Positions 17,631-25,698 of a DNA stretch of 50,457 nucleotides are shown here, one piece after another; position 1 is the stretch's first letter; the number at the start of each line of letters is the position of its first letter. Below the pieces are notes generated by a model. That model ran no database searches. It was given only the letters and a program-made list of their open reading frames with translations, and was not told the DNA's origin. Source of the stretch: Alphaproteobacteria bacterium (GTDB lineage: Bacteria; Pseudomonadota; Alphaproteobacteria; UBA2966). The DNA is taken from positions 1 through 50,457 of the forward strand of contig JAGWAU010000036.1 in NCBI GenBank assembly GCA_021296255.1, read 5' to 3'. The position numbers were made by a program, and so were the translations under genes.

Positions 17631-18677
17631 CTAGACGTGATCGCGCAGCATCAGTTCCCTAGGACAGGGCGACAGATAGGTTTGTCCTGCGAGATAGGCC
17701 ACGTCATGCAGCCGCACGAAATGGCGAATCAACGTAACCGGAACAATGAGGGGCGCGAGTCCCCGACGATAATCCTCGATCGCCTGATGAAGTTCCGCCT
17801 TGCTTCCTTCATCCAGCAGGTTCTTCAGATGTCCCGCCATGTGCTGAAGAACGTTGGCGTGTTTGCGTATGGTCGCGGGCCGCGCGAGGGCGGCCATGAA
17901 CAACGCCCGGTAATCACTGGTCAGTCCTTTTCGGGGGGTGCCTTTCGCGCCCGCTACGAAGCGGCCCAGCTCCGCATGGGCCTTCGGATCATGTGCCGAT
18001 AGGAGAAACTTTTCCGCGGTGTGGAACGCCACCAAATCGCCGACTTGCCAACGACCCGAAAGCGTGGTCTTGAGGCGCTGGTAGGCGAAAACCCGTTCGA
18101 TGAAGTTCCCGCGCAAGGTGGAATCGTTGAGGCGGCCCTCCTCCTCCACCGGCAGGTCGGGGATCGCGTCTACGAGCGCGCTGGCGAACGACCCCCGGCC
18201 GTCGCGCGTAGGCGGGCCGCCTGTTCCTTAGACCCGAACACGGAACAACCCGCAGCTCGGAGAGCCCTTCTTGAGGATGTACCCGTGGAGATCGAGACCT
18301 CGCAGCTCGGCAACCCGCTTTGCCGCAAATCGTCGCATCCCGGCGGAATAATCCTTGCCGCTATTCACTCCCCGCAGACGCGGTCCGTCTTCGCCGCGAA
18401 CCAAGCGGATCGGCTCACGCGGCGTGCTCATGCCCATCTCGACCTCCGGACACACCGCGATGTATCTTACGAACGGCGCCAGCGTCTCCGTGACGAAGGC
18501 GCTGCGTTTATGGCCTCCATCGTAGCGAACGTTCTCTCCCAGCAGACACCTTGACACCCCGATGCGAATCTCCCCGTGGGCCGCTTCGCCCGGGCAAGGT
18601 TCGCGGGCCAAGGGACCTCGAGTCACGATGCGAGTCTTTTCGTCACGGGAGGTCCGGGGTAACACACGTGTCAACAA
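17631..18677 (-). pseudogene. TudS (DUF523)-DUF1722 fusion protein interrupted by one stop codon
   Basis: One continuous frame encodes a DUF523 domain followed by a DUF1722 (YbgA-like) domain. The DUF523 part shows IGVSRCLLGENVRYDGGHK, CPEVEMGM and KKGSPSCGLFRVRV. The DUF1722 part shows LPVEEEGRLND, NFIERVFAYQRL and DVAYLAGQTYLSPCPRELMLRDHV. A single TAA at 18228-18230 follows RVRV, where I recall a tyrosine codon in intact fusions, and the frame continues without shift. DUF523 (TudS) proteins are iron-sulfur thiouracil desulfurases; the fused DUF1722 role is unclear. The start is uncertain (TTG at 18677 or GTG at 18626). Stop readthrough would restore a protein of about 330 aa. Confidence 0.85.
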
Positions 18678-18680
18678 AGC

Positions 18681-19559
18681 ATGGTGTCAACGGGCGGCGA
18701 GCGCCTGCAATCATCGATCATGGTCGATCATGACATGAACGACAACTCGTCCGCCGAGCCCGTCGTCCCGGCCGTCGTTTTCGACTGGGCCGGAACACTT
18801 GTGGATTTCGGTTCGCTCGGGCCCGTCGCGCCGTTCCGTTCCGTGTTCGCCGACGAAGGCGTCGAGATCACATATGAGGAGGCGCGGGGACCCATGGGCC
18901 TCGCCAAGCGCGAGCACATTGCGGCGCTGACGCAGGAACCGCGCATCGAGGCAGCCTGGACGAGCGCCAAGGGACGACCGCCGAGGGATGTGGACATCGA
19001 TCGTATGTATGACCGGTTCATTCCGCGACAGGTGAATGCCATCCAAGACCACGCGACTCCCATCCCGGGGGTACCCGCCGTGCTGGCGGCGCTGCGCCGC
19101 CGGGGCATCCGCGTCGGCGCCTGCACGGGCTACAACCGCCCCATGCTGAAGGCGCTCGAGGAAGCGGCACGCGAACAAGGCCTCTACGCGGATTTTTCCG
19201 TCTGCGCAGACGATGTCCCATCCGGCCGGCCGGCACCGGACATGGCCCTCAAGGCACTGCAAAACCTGGGAATCACTCACCCGAATCGGTGTATCAAGGT
19301 CGACGACACGACGCCGGGAATCGGGGAAGGACTGGCCGCGGGCATGTGGACCATCGGCGTGACGGTATCGGGCAACGAGGTGGGGCTCTCGGAACGAGAC
19401 TGGTCGGCGCTGCCCGACGCGGAACGGACCCGGCTGCGGGAGGCAGCCGGACGGAAGCACCGAGCGGCGGGGGCTCACGACGTCATCGACTCGGTCGCGG
19501 AACTGATGCCTTGCCTCGACGCCATTGCCAAGCGTCTGGAGAACGGCGAACGACCCTGA
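18681..19559 (+). CDS. Phosphonoacetaldehyde hydrolase (phosphonatase)
   Basis: This HAD-superfamily protein of up to 292 aa shows the phosphonatase motifs: nucleophile Asp in VVFDWAGTLVD, the Schiff-base Lys in MGLAKREHI, and the acidic loop VDDTTPGIGEG. It cleaves phosphonoacetaldehyde to acetaldehyde and phosphate, the second step of 2-aminoethylphosphonate use. The first ATG gives an unusual N terminus; ATGs at 18720 and 18735 are equally possible, and no start has a good ribosome binding site. The usual partner, 2-aminoethylphosphonate transaminase, is not in this window. Confidence 0.88.
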   Translation: MVSTGGERLQSSIMVDHDMNDNSSAEPVVPAVVFDWAGTLVDFGSLGPVAPFRSVFADEGVEITYEEARGPMGLAKREHIAALTQEPRIEAAWTSAKGRPPRDVDIDRMYDRFIPRQVNAIQDHATPIPGVPAVLAALRRRGIRVGACTGYNRPMLKALEEAAREQGLYADFSVCADDVPSGRPAPDMALKALQNLGITHPNRCIKVDDTTPGIGEGLAAGMWTIGVTVSGNEVGLSERDWSALPDAERTRLREAAGRKHRAAGAHDVIDSVAELMPCLDAIAKRLENGERP

Positions 19560-19841
19560 GAGTTGCGGTTCCGCGGCCGCGGCGCGGACCAGCGGTCGGG
19601 GAACCGGAGAATCGGAGGACCGTATCAGCGACATCGAGGAATACCCGCGATCGATATCACGGAAAAAATTCAGTGTACCGGCCGAAAACCTGAAGAAGAT
19701 CCCGGCTCGCTACAACGCGGCCTGCCGCGATGGTAGTTTCGGGCCTACGCACGAGATGGTATCCGGCGGCATCGCCGGGACGGATGCGGCACGGACGCAA
19801 GCGCCGTAAAAGAGTTTCACACCAAAAGAAAGGACAGGAAA
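19560..19841. other. Spacer between PhnX and ASCH genes
   Basis: No supported gene is seen in this 282-nt spacer. Its first part continues in-frame Arg/Gly-rich nonsense typical of GC-rich non-coding DNA. The last 30 nt are A-rich and hold the ribosome binding site (AAAGGACAGGAAA) of the ASCH gene. Confidence 0.4.
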
Positions 19842-20333
19842 ATGCTCTCTTCTGATGCTCCGGAGGTCAAAGAGTTCTGGGAGAAGGCGTGCGGCGAAAT
19901 GGGCATCGACCCCTCTTCGACCTATCATGCCGTGACGTTCGGCGACCCCAAATTCTTCGATGAAATCGACGAGATCACCGAACTGGCGCTGCAAGGTCAG
20001 AAGCAGGCCACGTCACATCTCGAGATCGATTTCGAGGTCAACAACGTTTCGGTTCGCAACGAAGGCGATTACTGGCTCATGCTGGACAAATCGCTCAAGC
20101 CCCGCGGGATCGTTCAGCTCACGACCGTCAAGATCACGCCCTTCAACGAGATTGACGAGGAGTACGCGGCCGTAGAAGGCGAAGGCGATTCCAGCTTGCG
20201 CCACTGGAAGGAAGTCCACGAAGACTATTTCAAGCTGCAGTTGGACGCCTGGGGCCGGGGCCGCGAGTGGAGCGAAGACCTGCCCGTGGTCTGCGAAATC
20301 TTCAAGTTGGTGTATCCGCCGCTGGAAAAGTAA
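19842..20333 (+). CDS. ASCH-domain protein
   Basis: This 163-aa cytosolic protein matches the ASCH (PUA-like RNA/nucleotide-binding) fold. It has the GQKQATSHLEID segment, the beta-strand block RGIVQLTTVKITPF, and the late GDSSLRHWKEVHEDYF signature. ASCH proteins are thought to bind RNA, and E. coli YqfB hydrolyses N4-acetylcytidine; the role here is unknown. AGGACAGGAAA just upstream supports the start. A clear terminator follows, so it is probably a single transcription unit. Confidence 0.85.
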   Translation: MLSSDAPEVKEFWEKACGEMGIDPSSTYHAVTFGDPKFFDEIDEITELALQGQKQATSHLEIDFEVNNVSVRNEGDYWLMLDKSLKPRGIVQLTTVKITPFNEIDEEYAAVEGEGDSSLRHWKEVHEDYFKLQLDAWGRGREWSEDLPVVCEIFKLVYPPLEK

Positions 20334-20356
20334 ACCGCAATGCCGGTGGCGAACTC

Positions 20357-20386
20357 GGGTGGGCCTTCATGGGCCCGCCCGTTTTC
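20357..20386 (+). terminator. Rho-independent terminator after the ASCH gene
   Basis: GGGTGGGCC and GGCCCGCCC pair over 9 bp (one G-T wobble) around a 6-nt loop and are followed by GTTTTCG. It sits 24 nt after the ASCH stop codon and before the DUF1330 gene. Confidence 0.8.
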
Positions 20387-20430
20387 GTTAATGTGTTCGT
20401 ACACCCCAGGGACATCTCGGAGATGAAATC

Positions 20431-20772
20431 GTGGTCGTTTACGTCATTGCCCAAGTCCGGACCGACGACCCCGACGGATACATGGAGTACGTCGAAGCGG
20501 GACGCCCGACCTTGATCGAACACGGAGCCTGGTATGTGGGGCGCGCCAGTGCCGCGGGCGACGCCGAGGTCATCGAGGGAGAGGATCCGGGCCGGTACGT
20601 CATCATCGGCTTCGAGAACCGAGAGGCGGTCCGGAAGTGGTACAATTCGCCCGAGTATCGGGAAGCCAAGAAGATCCGTGAGCCGATTTCGAAGGTGAAT
20701 CTGTTCATCATCGACGAAATTCCTCCGGGAAGCGGCCTTCCGACACGACCGCCGGGCGACATCCAGACGTGA
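20431..20772 (+). CDS. DUF1330-family dimeric alpha-beta barrel protein
   Basis: This 113-aa protein starts at a GTG preceded by CGGAG at suitable distance. It has the DUF1330/ferredoxin-like pattern: VVYVIAQVRTDDPDGYMEYV, a central glycine strand with EGEDPGRYVIIGF, and a C-terminal WYNSPEYREAKKIRE helix. These small barrels bind small aromatic or keto compounds or act as isomerase-like enzymes; function here is unknown. Its stop overlaps the start of the Rieske gene by GTGA at 20769-20772, so the two are probably translated together. Confidence 0.85.
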   Translation: MVVYVIAQVRTDDPDGYMEYVEAGRPTLIEHGAWYVGRASAAGDAEVIEGEDPGRYVIIGFENREAVRKWYNSPEYREAKKIREPISKVNLFIIDEIPPGSGLPTRPPGDIQT

Positions 20773-21919
20773 CGACGACTCGACCGGACATGGCACGCGC
20801 CGACCTCCCCTTCGAATCGGAAGTCCGGAAGGAGCTGGCCCGGACGCGCGTTCATCCCCGTTCCAGGGCTCGCCACCTTCCGGGTTGGATGTACACCTCC
20901 GCCGAAGTATTCCGGCGCGAGACCGAGCGCATTTTCCTCAAGGACTGGCTCATCATCGGTCGGGTAGAGGAGGTCGAGACTCCCGGCGACTATTTCACCT
21001 TCGACATCGTCGACGAGCCCGTCGTCGTCACGCGGGGAAAGGATGGCCGGCTCAACGCGTTCTCCAACGTCTGCCGGCATCGCGGCGCCAAGGTCGTCGA
21101 GGGCCGAGGGAACGCCAAGGCGTTCGGCTGCCCCTATCACGGCTGGACCTACGATATCGAAGGCAAGCTCGCGCAGACCACGTTCACCGACGACGTCGAG
21201 GGGTTCGATTTCGACAATTGCCGCCTCGCGCCGATTCAGATCGGGACCTGGGGTGGATGGATTTTCGTCAACTTCGACCCGGACGCGGCGCCCCTCGAAC
21301 GGCACGTGGCACCCTACGCCGAAAAGCTCGGTTATTTCCGCCAGGAGGACTGCCGGCTTTCCGACACGCTGATCGTGGAGTCGGACGTCAACTGGAAGCT
21401 GATGGCGGAGAACTTCATCGACGTCTATCACTTCCGCACCCTCCACGCCGGGACGTTCGGAACCCGGAAGAACCCCGCGACGAACATCCCCTACGATGAA
21501 GATCAGGTGATCATCTTCCGGCCGGGCGGGAAGTCGCTGACACCCACGGGAGAGATGCTGCTGGGCCGCCTGCCCTGGCTGACCGAAGACGATCCATCGG
21601 CAGCCGGACACATGCCGCCGAACGCCTATTTCACGTGCCATGCCGACAACGTGCAGTTGTGGATGAGCTGGCCGCTCTCGCCGTCGCGGTCCCGCATCAT
21701 GATCTACAGGTGCAGCAATTCGCGCGCGACGACTTCAAGGAGCGCGCGGAGCCGTATCACACCTTCGTCGCCCGCGTTCTCGACGAAGACGTGGGTATGG
21801 TAACGGCGCTGCAGAAGACCGTGGGATCCCGGAATTTCCGACCGGGCCCCAACACCATGCTGGAAGCGGGCGTCCATGCCACCGTCAACAACTTCATCAA
21901 TCGCGTATTCGACGACTGA
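20769..21919 (+). pseudogene. Rieske oxygenase alpha subunit, frameshifted near the C terminus
   Basis: The first frame (from a GTG at 20769) encodes a Rieske oxygenase with 2Fe-2S ligands Cys102, His104, Cys121 and His124. Its iron-site residues are Asn215, Asp218, His221 and His226 in MAENFIDVYHFRTLH. It is collinear with the paralogue at 21960-23099 as far as SRIMIY near 21707, after which it turns into an unrelated tail ending at 21803. The homologous ending (QQFARDDF through NFINRVFDD, stop at 21919) continues in the next frame. Restoring one C after TAC at 21707 would give Y-Q-V-Q-Q-F-A-R-D-D-F. The lesion removes about 70 C-terminal residues, or it is a sequencing error. Confidence 0.88.
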
Positions 21920-21959
21920 CGAGATCGTTCCGAGTGCGGGTCGAGCGGACGAGGTACCG

Positions 21960-23099
21960 ATGACACAGATCGAAACGGGTACGGTCCCGGCGGCACGCGC
22001 CGACCTCGCGGACACGCGGGACAGACGGCGCGCGCAAGCCCGCCACCTGCCGGGTTGGATGTACACCTCACCCGAAGTGTTCGACCTCGAGACCGAGCGT
22101 CTGTTCCTGAAGGAATGGCTGGTCGTCGGACGCATCGAGGAAATCGCCGACCCGGGCGACTACTTCACGTTCGATATCGTCGACGAGCCCGTCGTCGTAA
22201 CCCGTGGAAAGGACGGTGAACTCCACGCCTTCTCCAACGTCTGCCGACACCGGGGCGCCAAGGTCGTGGAGGGTCACGGCAATGCCAAGGCGTTCAGCTG
22301 CCCCTATCACGGCTGGACCTATGACATCGCGGGCAAGCTCGTCCAGACGACGTTCACCGACGACGTCGAGGACTTCGACTTCGAGAACTGCCAACTCGCG
22401 CGGGTCGGGGTCGGAGAGTGGGGCGGGTGGGTCTTCGTCAATTTCGACGCGGAAGCGACGCCTCTGGCCGAGCACGTCGCTCCATATCAGGAGCACCTCG
22501 GCTATTTCCGGCAAGAGGACTGCCGTCTCGGCGGCAAACTGGAGCTCGAAGCGGAGGTCAACTGGAAGCTGATCGCCGAAAACCTGATCGACGTCTACCA
22601 CTTCCACGTGCTGCACGCGGCTTCGTTTGGCAGCAACAAGAACCGGAACCGCATGCTGCCGTACCCGGAGAACGAGCTCATCATTCTCCGGCCCAATTCG
22701 CGCTCGCTTACCCCGACCGGAGAAGCGCTGCTCGGCCGCCTCCCATGGATCGACGACGACGCCCCGGCCGCCGCGGGGCACATGCCGCCGAACGCCTATT
22801 TCACCTGCCACGGCGACAGCGTAAAGCTCTGGATGAGCTGGCCGCTCTGCCCCACCCGGGCAAAGATCATCGTCTACTCCATCTACGCGCAGGAGCAAAT
22901 CGATCGAGACGACTTTGCCGAAAAGGCGAAGGCTTACGACGACTTCCTCGCGCAAATCGTTGACGAGGACATCGGCATGGTCACGGCACTGCAGAGAAAC
23001 ATGGCCTCGCGCAACTTTCGGCCGGGACCGATGGTCGGTCTCGAGTCTGGGGTGCACAGCACCGTCAACACCCTCATCGACCGCCTGTTCGACAGGTAG
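21960..23099 (+). CDS. Rieske oxygenase alpha subunit
   Basis: This 379-aa protein has Rieske ligands Cys95, His97 (CRHRG) and Cys114, His117 (CPYHG). Its mononuclear iron region is AENLIDVYHFHVLH (Asn208, Asp211, His214, His219). Length and motif layout fit the large family of aromatic-ring, choline/carnitine or quaternary-amine Rieske oxygenases; the substrate is undefined. It is a tandem duplicate of the frameshifted gene just upstream, starting 40 nt after it, with a weak GAGG ribosome binding site. No beta subunit or reductase is adjacent, pointing to an alpha-only enzyme using a remote reductase. Confidence 0.92.
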   Translation: MTQIETGTVPAARADLADTRDRRRAQARHLPGWMYTSPEVFDLETERLFLKEWLVVGRIEEIADPGDYFTFDIVDEPVVVTRGKDGELHAFSNVCRHRGAKVVEGHGNAKAFSCPYHGWTYDIAGKLVQTTFTDDVEDFDFENCQLARVGVGEWGGWVFVNFDAEATPLAEHVAPYQEHLGYFRQEDCRLGGKLELEAEVNWKLIAENLIDVYHFHVLHAASFGSNKNRNRMLPYPENELIILRPNSRSLTPTGEALLGRLPWIDDDAPAAAGHMPPNAYFTCHGDSVKLWMSWPLCPTRAKIIVYSIYAQEQIDRDDFAEKAKAYDDFLAQIVDEDIGMVTALQRNMASRNFRPGPMVGLESGVHSTVNTLIDRLFDR

Positions 23100-23100
23100 A

Positions 23101-23123
23101 GCGGTTCCAGTTCGATTGGAACC
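23101..23123 (+). repeat. Palindromic element after the Rieske gene
   Basis: GGTTCCA (23103-23109) pairs with TGGAACC (23117-23123) around a 7-nt loop. The element begins one base after the Rieske stop codon and shares its GCGGTTCC(A/G)GTT start with the element at 7698-7722. It lacks a T tract. Confidence 0.5.
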
Positions 23124-23353
23124 AGTCCGGCATTCCTCGTCGCGCGCAGCGGCGGACCGCAGGGCGGAGCTGATCGACCGGATTTAGGGCAAGATCCACG
23201 CCCGTCAACGATGGCGCTGGATAATTTTCCAGCAATACGTATTATTCTCGACCTGTTACCGTCACTCACTCCACAGGCACATAGCCTGCGGGTCGCCTTC
23301 GGATCGGAGACCGGCGCAACACGCGCCGCCGCAGCAACCCCAGGGGAATTCGG

Positions 23354-23485
23354 ATGTCAGAGCAAAACGTACCTTCAGAGCTTGGAGAGAAAATACACAG
23401 GTGGATTGCCATCATCTCCATCGGCGGTGTCGCCCTGTTGACCCTGGTGCTCGCCTTGATAGGCGGGATCGCGCCCGCGGTCTGA
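23354..23485 (+). CDS. Small single-pass membrane protein, unrecognised
   Basis: The ATG at 23354 is preceded by CAGGGGAATT at good spacing and opens a 43-aa frame (MSEQNVPSELGEKIHRWIA... ending GGIAPAV). It has a charged N-terminal segment and one hydrophobic helix at about residues 18-40. It is too short for family assignment. The well-placed ribosome binding site and the clean amphipathic-then-hydrophobic layout argue it is real. It converges on the 105-aa gene at 23558-23875 and is preceded by an AT-rich patch (about 23220-23260) that could hold its promoter. Confidence 0.55.
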   Translation: MSEQNVPSELGEKIHRWIAIISIGGVALLTLVLALIGGIAPAV

Positions 23486-23557
23486 GAGGCCGCTGAATTC
23501 GCGGTCAGACGAACTGTCGCCGTATCCTTATCGTCCCGTCGCGAGGGATGAGTCCGG

Positions 23558-23875
23558 CTACAACGGCAGTCGGTCGTCAGCCTTGCTGCCGAACAGCTGC
23601 TCCCGACGCATCTGGGCCACATCCGGCTCGAGGATGGGAGCGAGCAAGTATTTTGCGAATTCCTCTCGTTCCTCGAGCAGCCAAGCCTGCAGATCCTTGT
23701 CCTGATCCAGTGCCTTGAGCGCTCTGTCGCTGACCACCTTCTTTTTCTTGAGGGCACGCTGAAGGCGCTCGTTCTTTGCCTTGAGGACAAACACTTCGCC
23801 GGCGAGGGCGACCATCATCCCCATCAAGCGGGTGATGGCGGGATCCTCGAAGTACTGATGCTTGGGTAAGGTCAT
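23558..23875 (-). CDS. Small helical protein, unrecognised, coupled to a methyltransferase
   Basis: This 105-aa protein is rich in charged residues. It starts MTLPKHQYFEDPAITRLMGMM, continues with a heptad-like helix (about residues 20-60, including LKAKNERLQRALKKKK), and a second Glu/Lys-rich helix containing WLLEEREEFAKYLL. I do not recognise a family. Its ATG follows the methyltransferase stop codon with no gap (TAGATG), so the two are almost certainly co-translated and this may be a small partner or regulator of the enzyme. Confidence 0.7.
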   Translation of the reverse strand: MTLPKHQYFEDPAITRLMGMMVALAGEVFVLKAKNERLQRALKKKKVVSDRALKALDQDKDLQAWLLEEREEFAKYLLAPILEPDVAQMRREQLFGSKADDRLPL

Positions 23876-24952
23876 CTAAGCCGCCTTTGCGATGATCACG
23901 GTCCAGGGGAAACGCCAATCGTCGGGCAATTCCTCGCCGTTCTTGAGGGCGCCGTCGCATTCCTCGAAAGGCTCGACCCGCACATCCGTGAAGCCGGCCT
24001 TCTCGAGTTCCGCCGTCAGATCCATCTTGTCCATGGTGATCATGTAAGGCTCGCGGTTACGCACCGCGTGGCCGTAATAGATGAACTTGCCGACATCGCC
24101 GCCCGGCGGGTCGTAGAAATCGAGGTGCGTGTAGTACCCACCCTTCTTGAGCACGCGGCGCGCCTCCTTGAAGGTATTGCGAATGGCCCGCGGCGGCATC
24201 TCGTGAAGCACCATGGTGCCGGCGACGGTGTCGAAACTCTCGTCCTCGAACTTCATACCTTCGATGTCGCCTTGAACGAACTTGACCGGCATTTTTTGCT
24301 CAACGGCGCGACGGTGAGCGAGTCGCAGGCACGGCTCACTCAGGTCGACGCCCGTCACGTCCGCTTTGGGCATCTCCTTCTTCAAAGACATGGTCGTCTT
24401 GCCGAAGCCACAGCCCTCGTCGAGCACTTTCTTGGGCTTGCAGAGCTTCTTGATCATACGGACGTAGCGGGTGTGGAGGTCCGCATGCGCCGTATGGGTC
24501 GGCATCGTGGTGCGAGACCCCTGCTCATAGGAATGCGCGCCGGTGTTGTTGATCCAGACGCCACCCGGAAACTGATGGAAGTCGCCGAGGGTGTAGTACT
24601 TCGGGAACTCGATATCGGGGTCGAGCTCGAGCATGTCCGCTTCGATCTTGTCATACTTGCCGAGGATTGCGTCGAGCTCGTCCTCCTTGGGCTCGAAGTG
24701 GGACATGAATCCCCAGCGGCCCATGAATTTGTATTGCTGCAGGTAGTGATCCAGCCAGCCGAAATACTGGTACGTCGTCGAGGCCTGCATCGCCGTCTCG
24801 ATCTTCTTGGGATCCTTCAGCCCAAGCGCTTGCGCCTCTTCCACCACCTTGTCGTAGATCTCGTGGGTCCAGTGAAGCTTCAGACCGACGACAAAGGATT
24901 GATACGCGAGCACCTCGAGGGGCATGCTTTCGTCAACTGGATTCGATGCCAT
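23876..24952 (-). CDS. SAM-dependent methyltransferase (class I)
   Basis: This 358-aa protein has a helical N-terminal region (1 to about 175) and a C-terminal Rossmann methyltransferase domain. The SAM site shows motif I LDEGCGFGKTT, the acidic loop VTGVDLSEP, a VQGDIEGM segment, and the post-motif GTMVLHEMPP. The long N-terminal helical part is unlike small-molecule minimal methyltransferases and may hold the substrate site. GGGAGGAACGAA sets the start. The gene is divergent from the 196-aa unknown at 25072 and coupled to the small helical protein downstream. Confidence 0.9.
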   Translation of the reverse strand: MASNPVDESMPLEVLAYQSFVVGLKLHWTHEIYDKVVEEAQALGLKDPKKIETAMQASTTYQYFGWLDHYLQQYKFMGRWGFMSHFEPKEDELDAILGKYDKIEADMLELDPDIEFPKYYTLGDFHQFPGGVWINNTGAHSYEQGSRTTMPTHTAHADLHTRYVRMIKKLCKPKKVLDEGCGFGKTTMSLKKEMPKADVTGVDLSEPCLRLAHRRAVEQKMPVKFVQGDIEGMKFEDESFDTVAGTMVLHEMPPRAIRNTFKEARRVLKKGGYYTHLDFYDPPGGDVGKFIYYGHAVRNREPYMITMDKMDLTAELEKAGFTDVRVEPFEECDGALKNGEELPDDWRFPWTVIIAKAA

Positions 24953-25071
24953 TTCGTTCCTCCCACACCGCTCGGGCAGAGTTCACCGCCGAATTGCTTG
25001 CGCTTGATTTCGGATGTGGCACCATACCACAAACACGTCGGCCACGCCCCAAAACCTGCCGGGAGAGCCCC

Positions 25072-25662
25072 ATGAGCCAAGTTATCGGTCCTTACGACGC
25101 CATGAGCCTGATCACCTACACGCCGCGTGCCGACTCAAACGATCGGGGCTACGAGCAGTGGCTGATCGATGTGGACAACCCCTTTTTCAACGGCTCTCCG
25201 GTCTGCGTCCGCTACACCAACTGGAAAGTGATCGACGACGCCGGCCTGAATCCGGGCTTCAGTCACTTCGATTTCTTCGGCATGGACGACCGGGACTCGG
25301 CCGACAGGGTGTGGAGCGACGAGAAGTTGAGCGAGTTCCGCGTCGAGTGGCGCAAGCTGTGGGGTGCTGCGGAAACCCTCGATCCGACGGCGAACAGTCA
25401 CGTCAACCTATGCGAACGCGTGGGGGACCCTCAGGCCGAAGCGGGCTATCTCGTCGTCGTGCCCGCCGCGGAGGCGTCGGAAGCCGGTCCGGAAGGCAGC
25501 GAGACCTGGTCCACTTATGAAATCTATCGGGGCGAGCAGGTCTTTCCCGCCTTTCACTTGAAGTACACGAACGATCCAGCCGACTTCGAGTCCTTCAGGC
25601 TGGCGCACGCCGACGGCGGTCCGGCGGCCCTGCTCGCGGTGCTGCTGGCGGCGCCGGACTGA
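25072..25662 (+). CDS. Uncharacterised 196-aa protein
   Basis: The frame is open upstream, but the ATG at 25072 has GGGAGAG 6 nt before it. The protein is acidic and Trp/Tyr-rich, without signal peptide or membrane helix. Blocks such as YEQWLIDVDNPFFN, NPGFSHFDFFGMDD and the late QVFPAFHLKYTNDPADFESFRL look like those of a folded soluble domain. I do not recognise a family. It is divergent from the methyltransferase operon and may share its control region (24953-25071). It converges on the M81 peptidase gene with a 36-nt gap. Confidence 0.75.
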   Translation: MSQVIGPYDAMSLITYTPRADSNDRGYEQWLIDVDNPFFNGSPVCVRYTNWKVIDDAGLNPGFSHFDFFGMDDRDSADRVWSDEKLSEFRVEWRKLWGAAETLDPTANSHVNLCERVGDPQAEAGYLVVVPAAEASEAGPEGSETWSTYEIYRGEQVFPAFHLKYTNDPADFESFRLAHADGGPAALLAVLLAAPD

Positions 25663-25698
25663 CGGAGCCCCGCCCGGCCTTCCCCTGGAAACTCCTCC

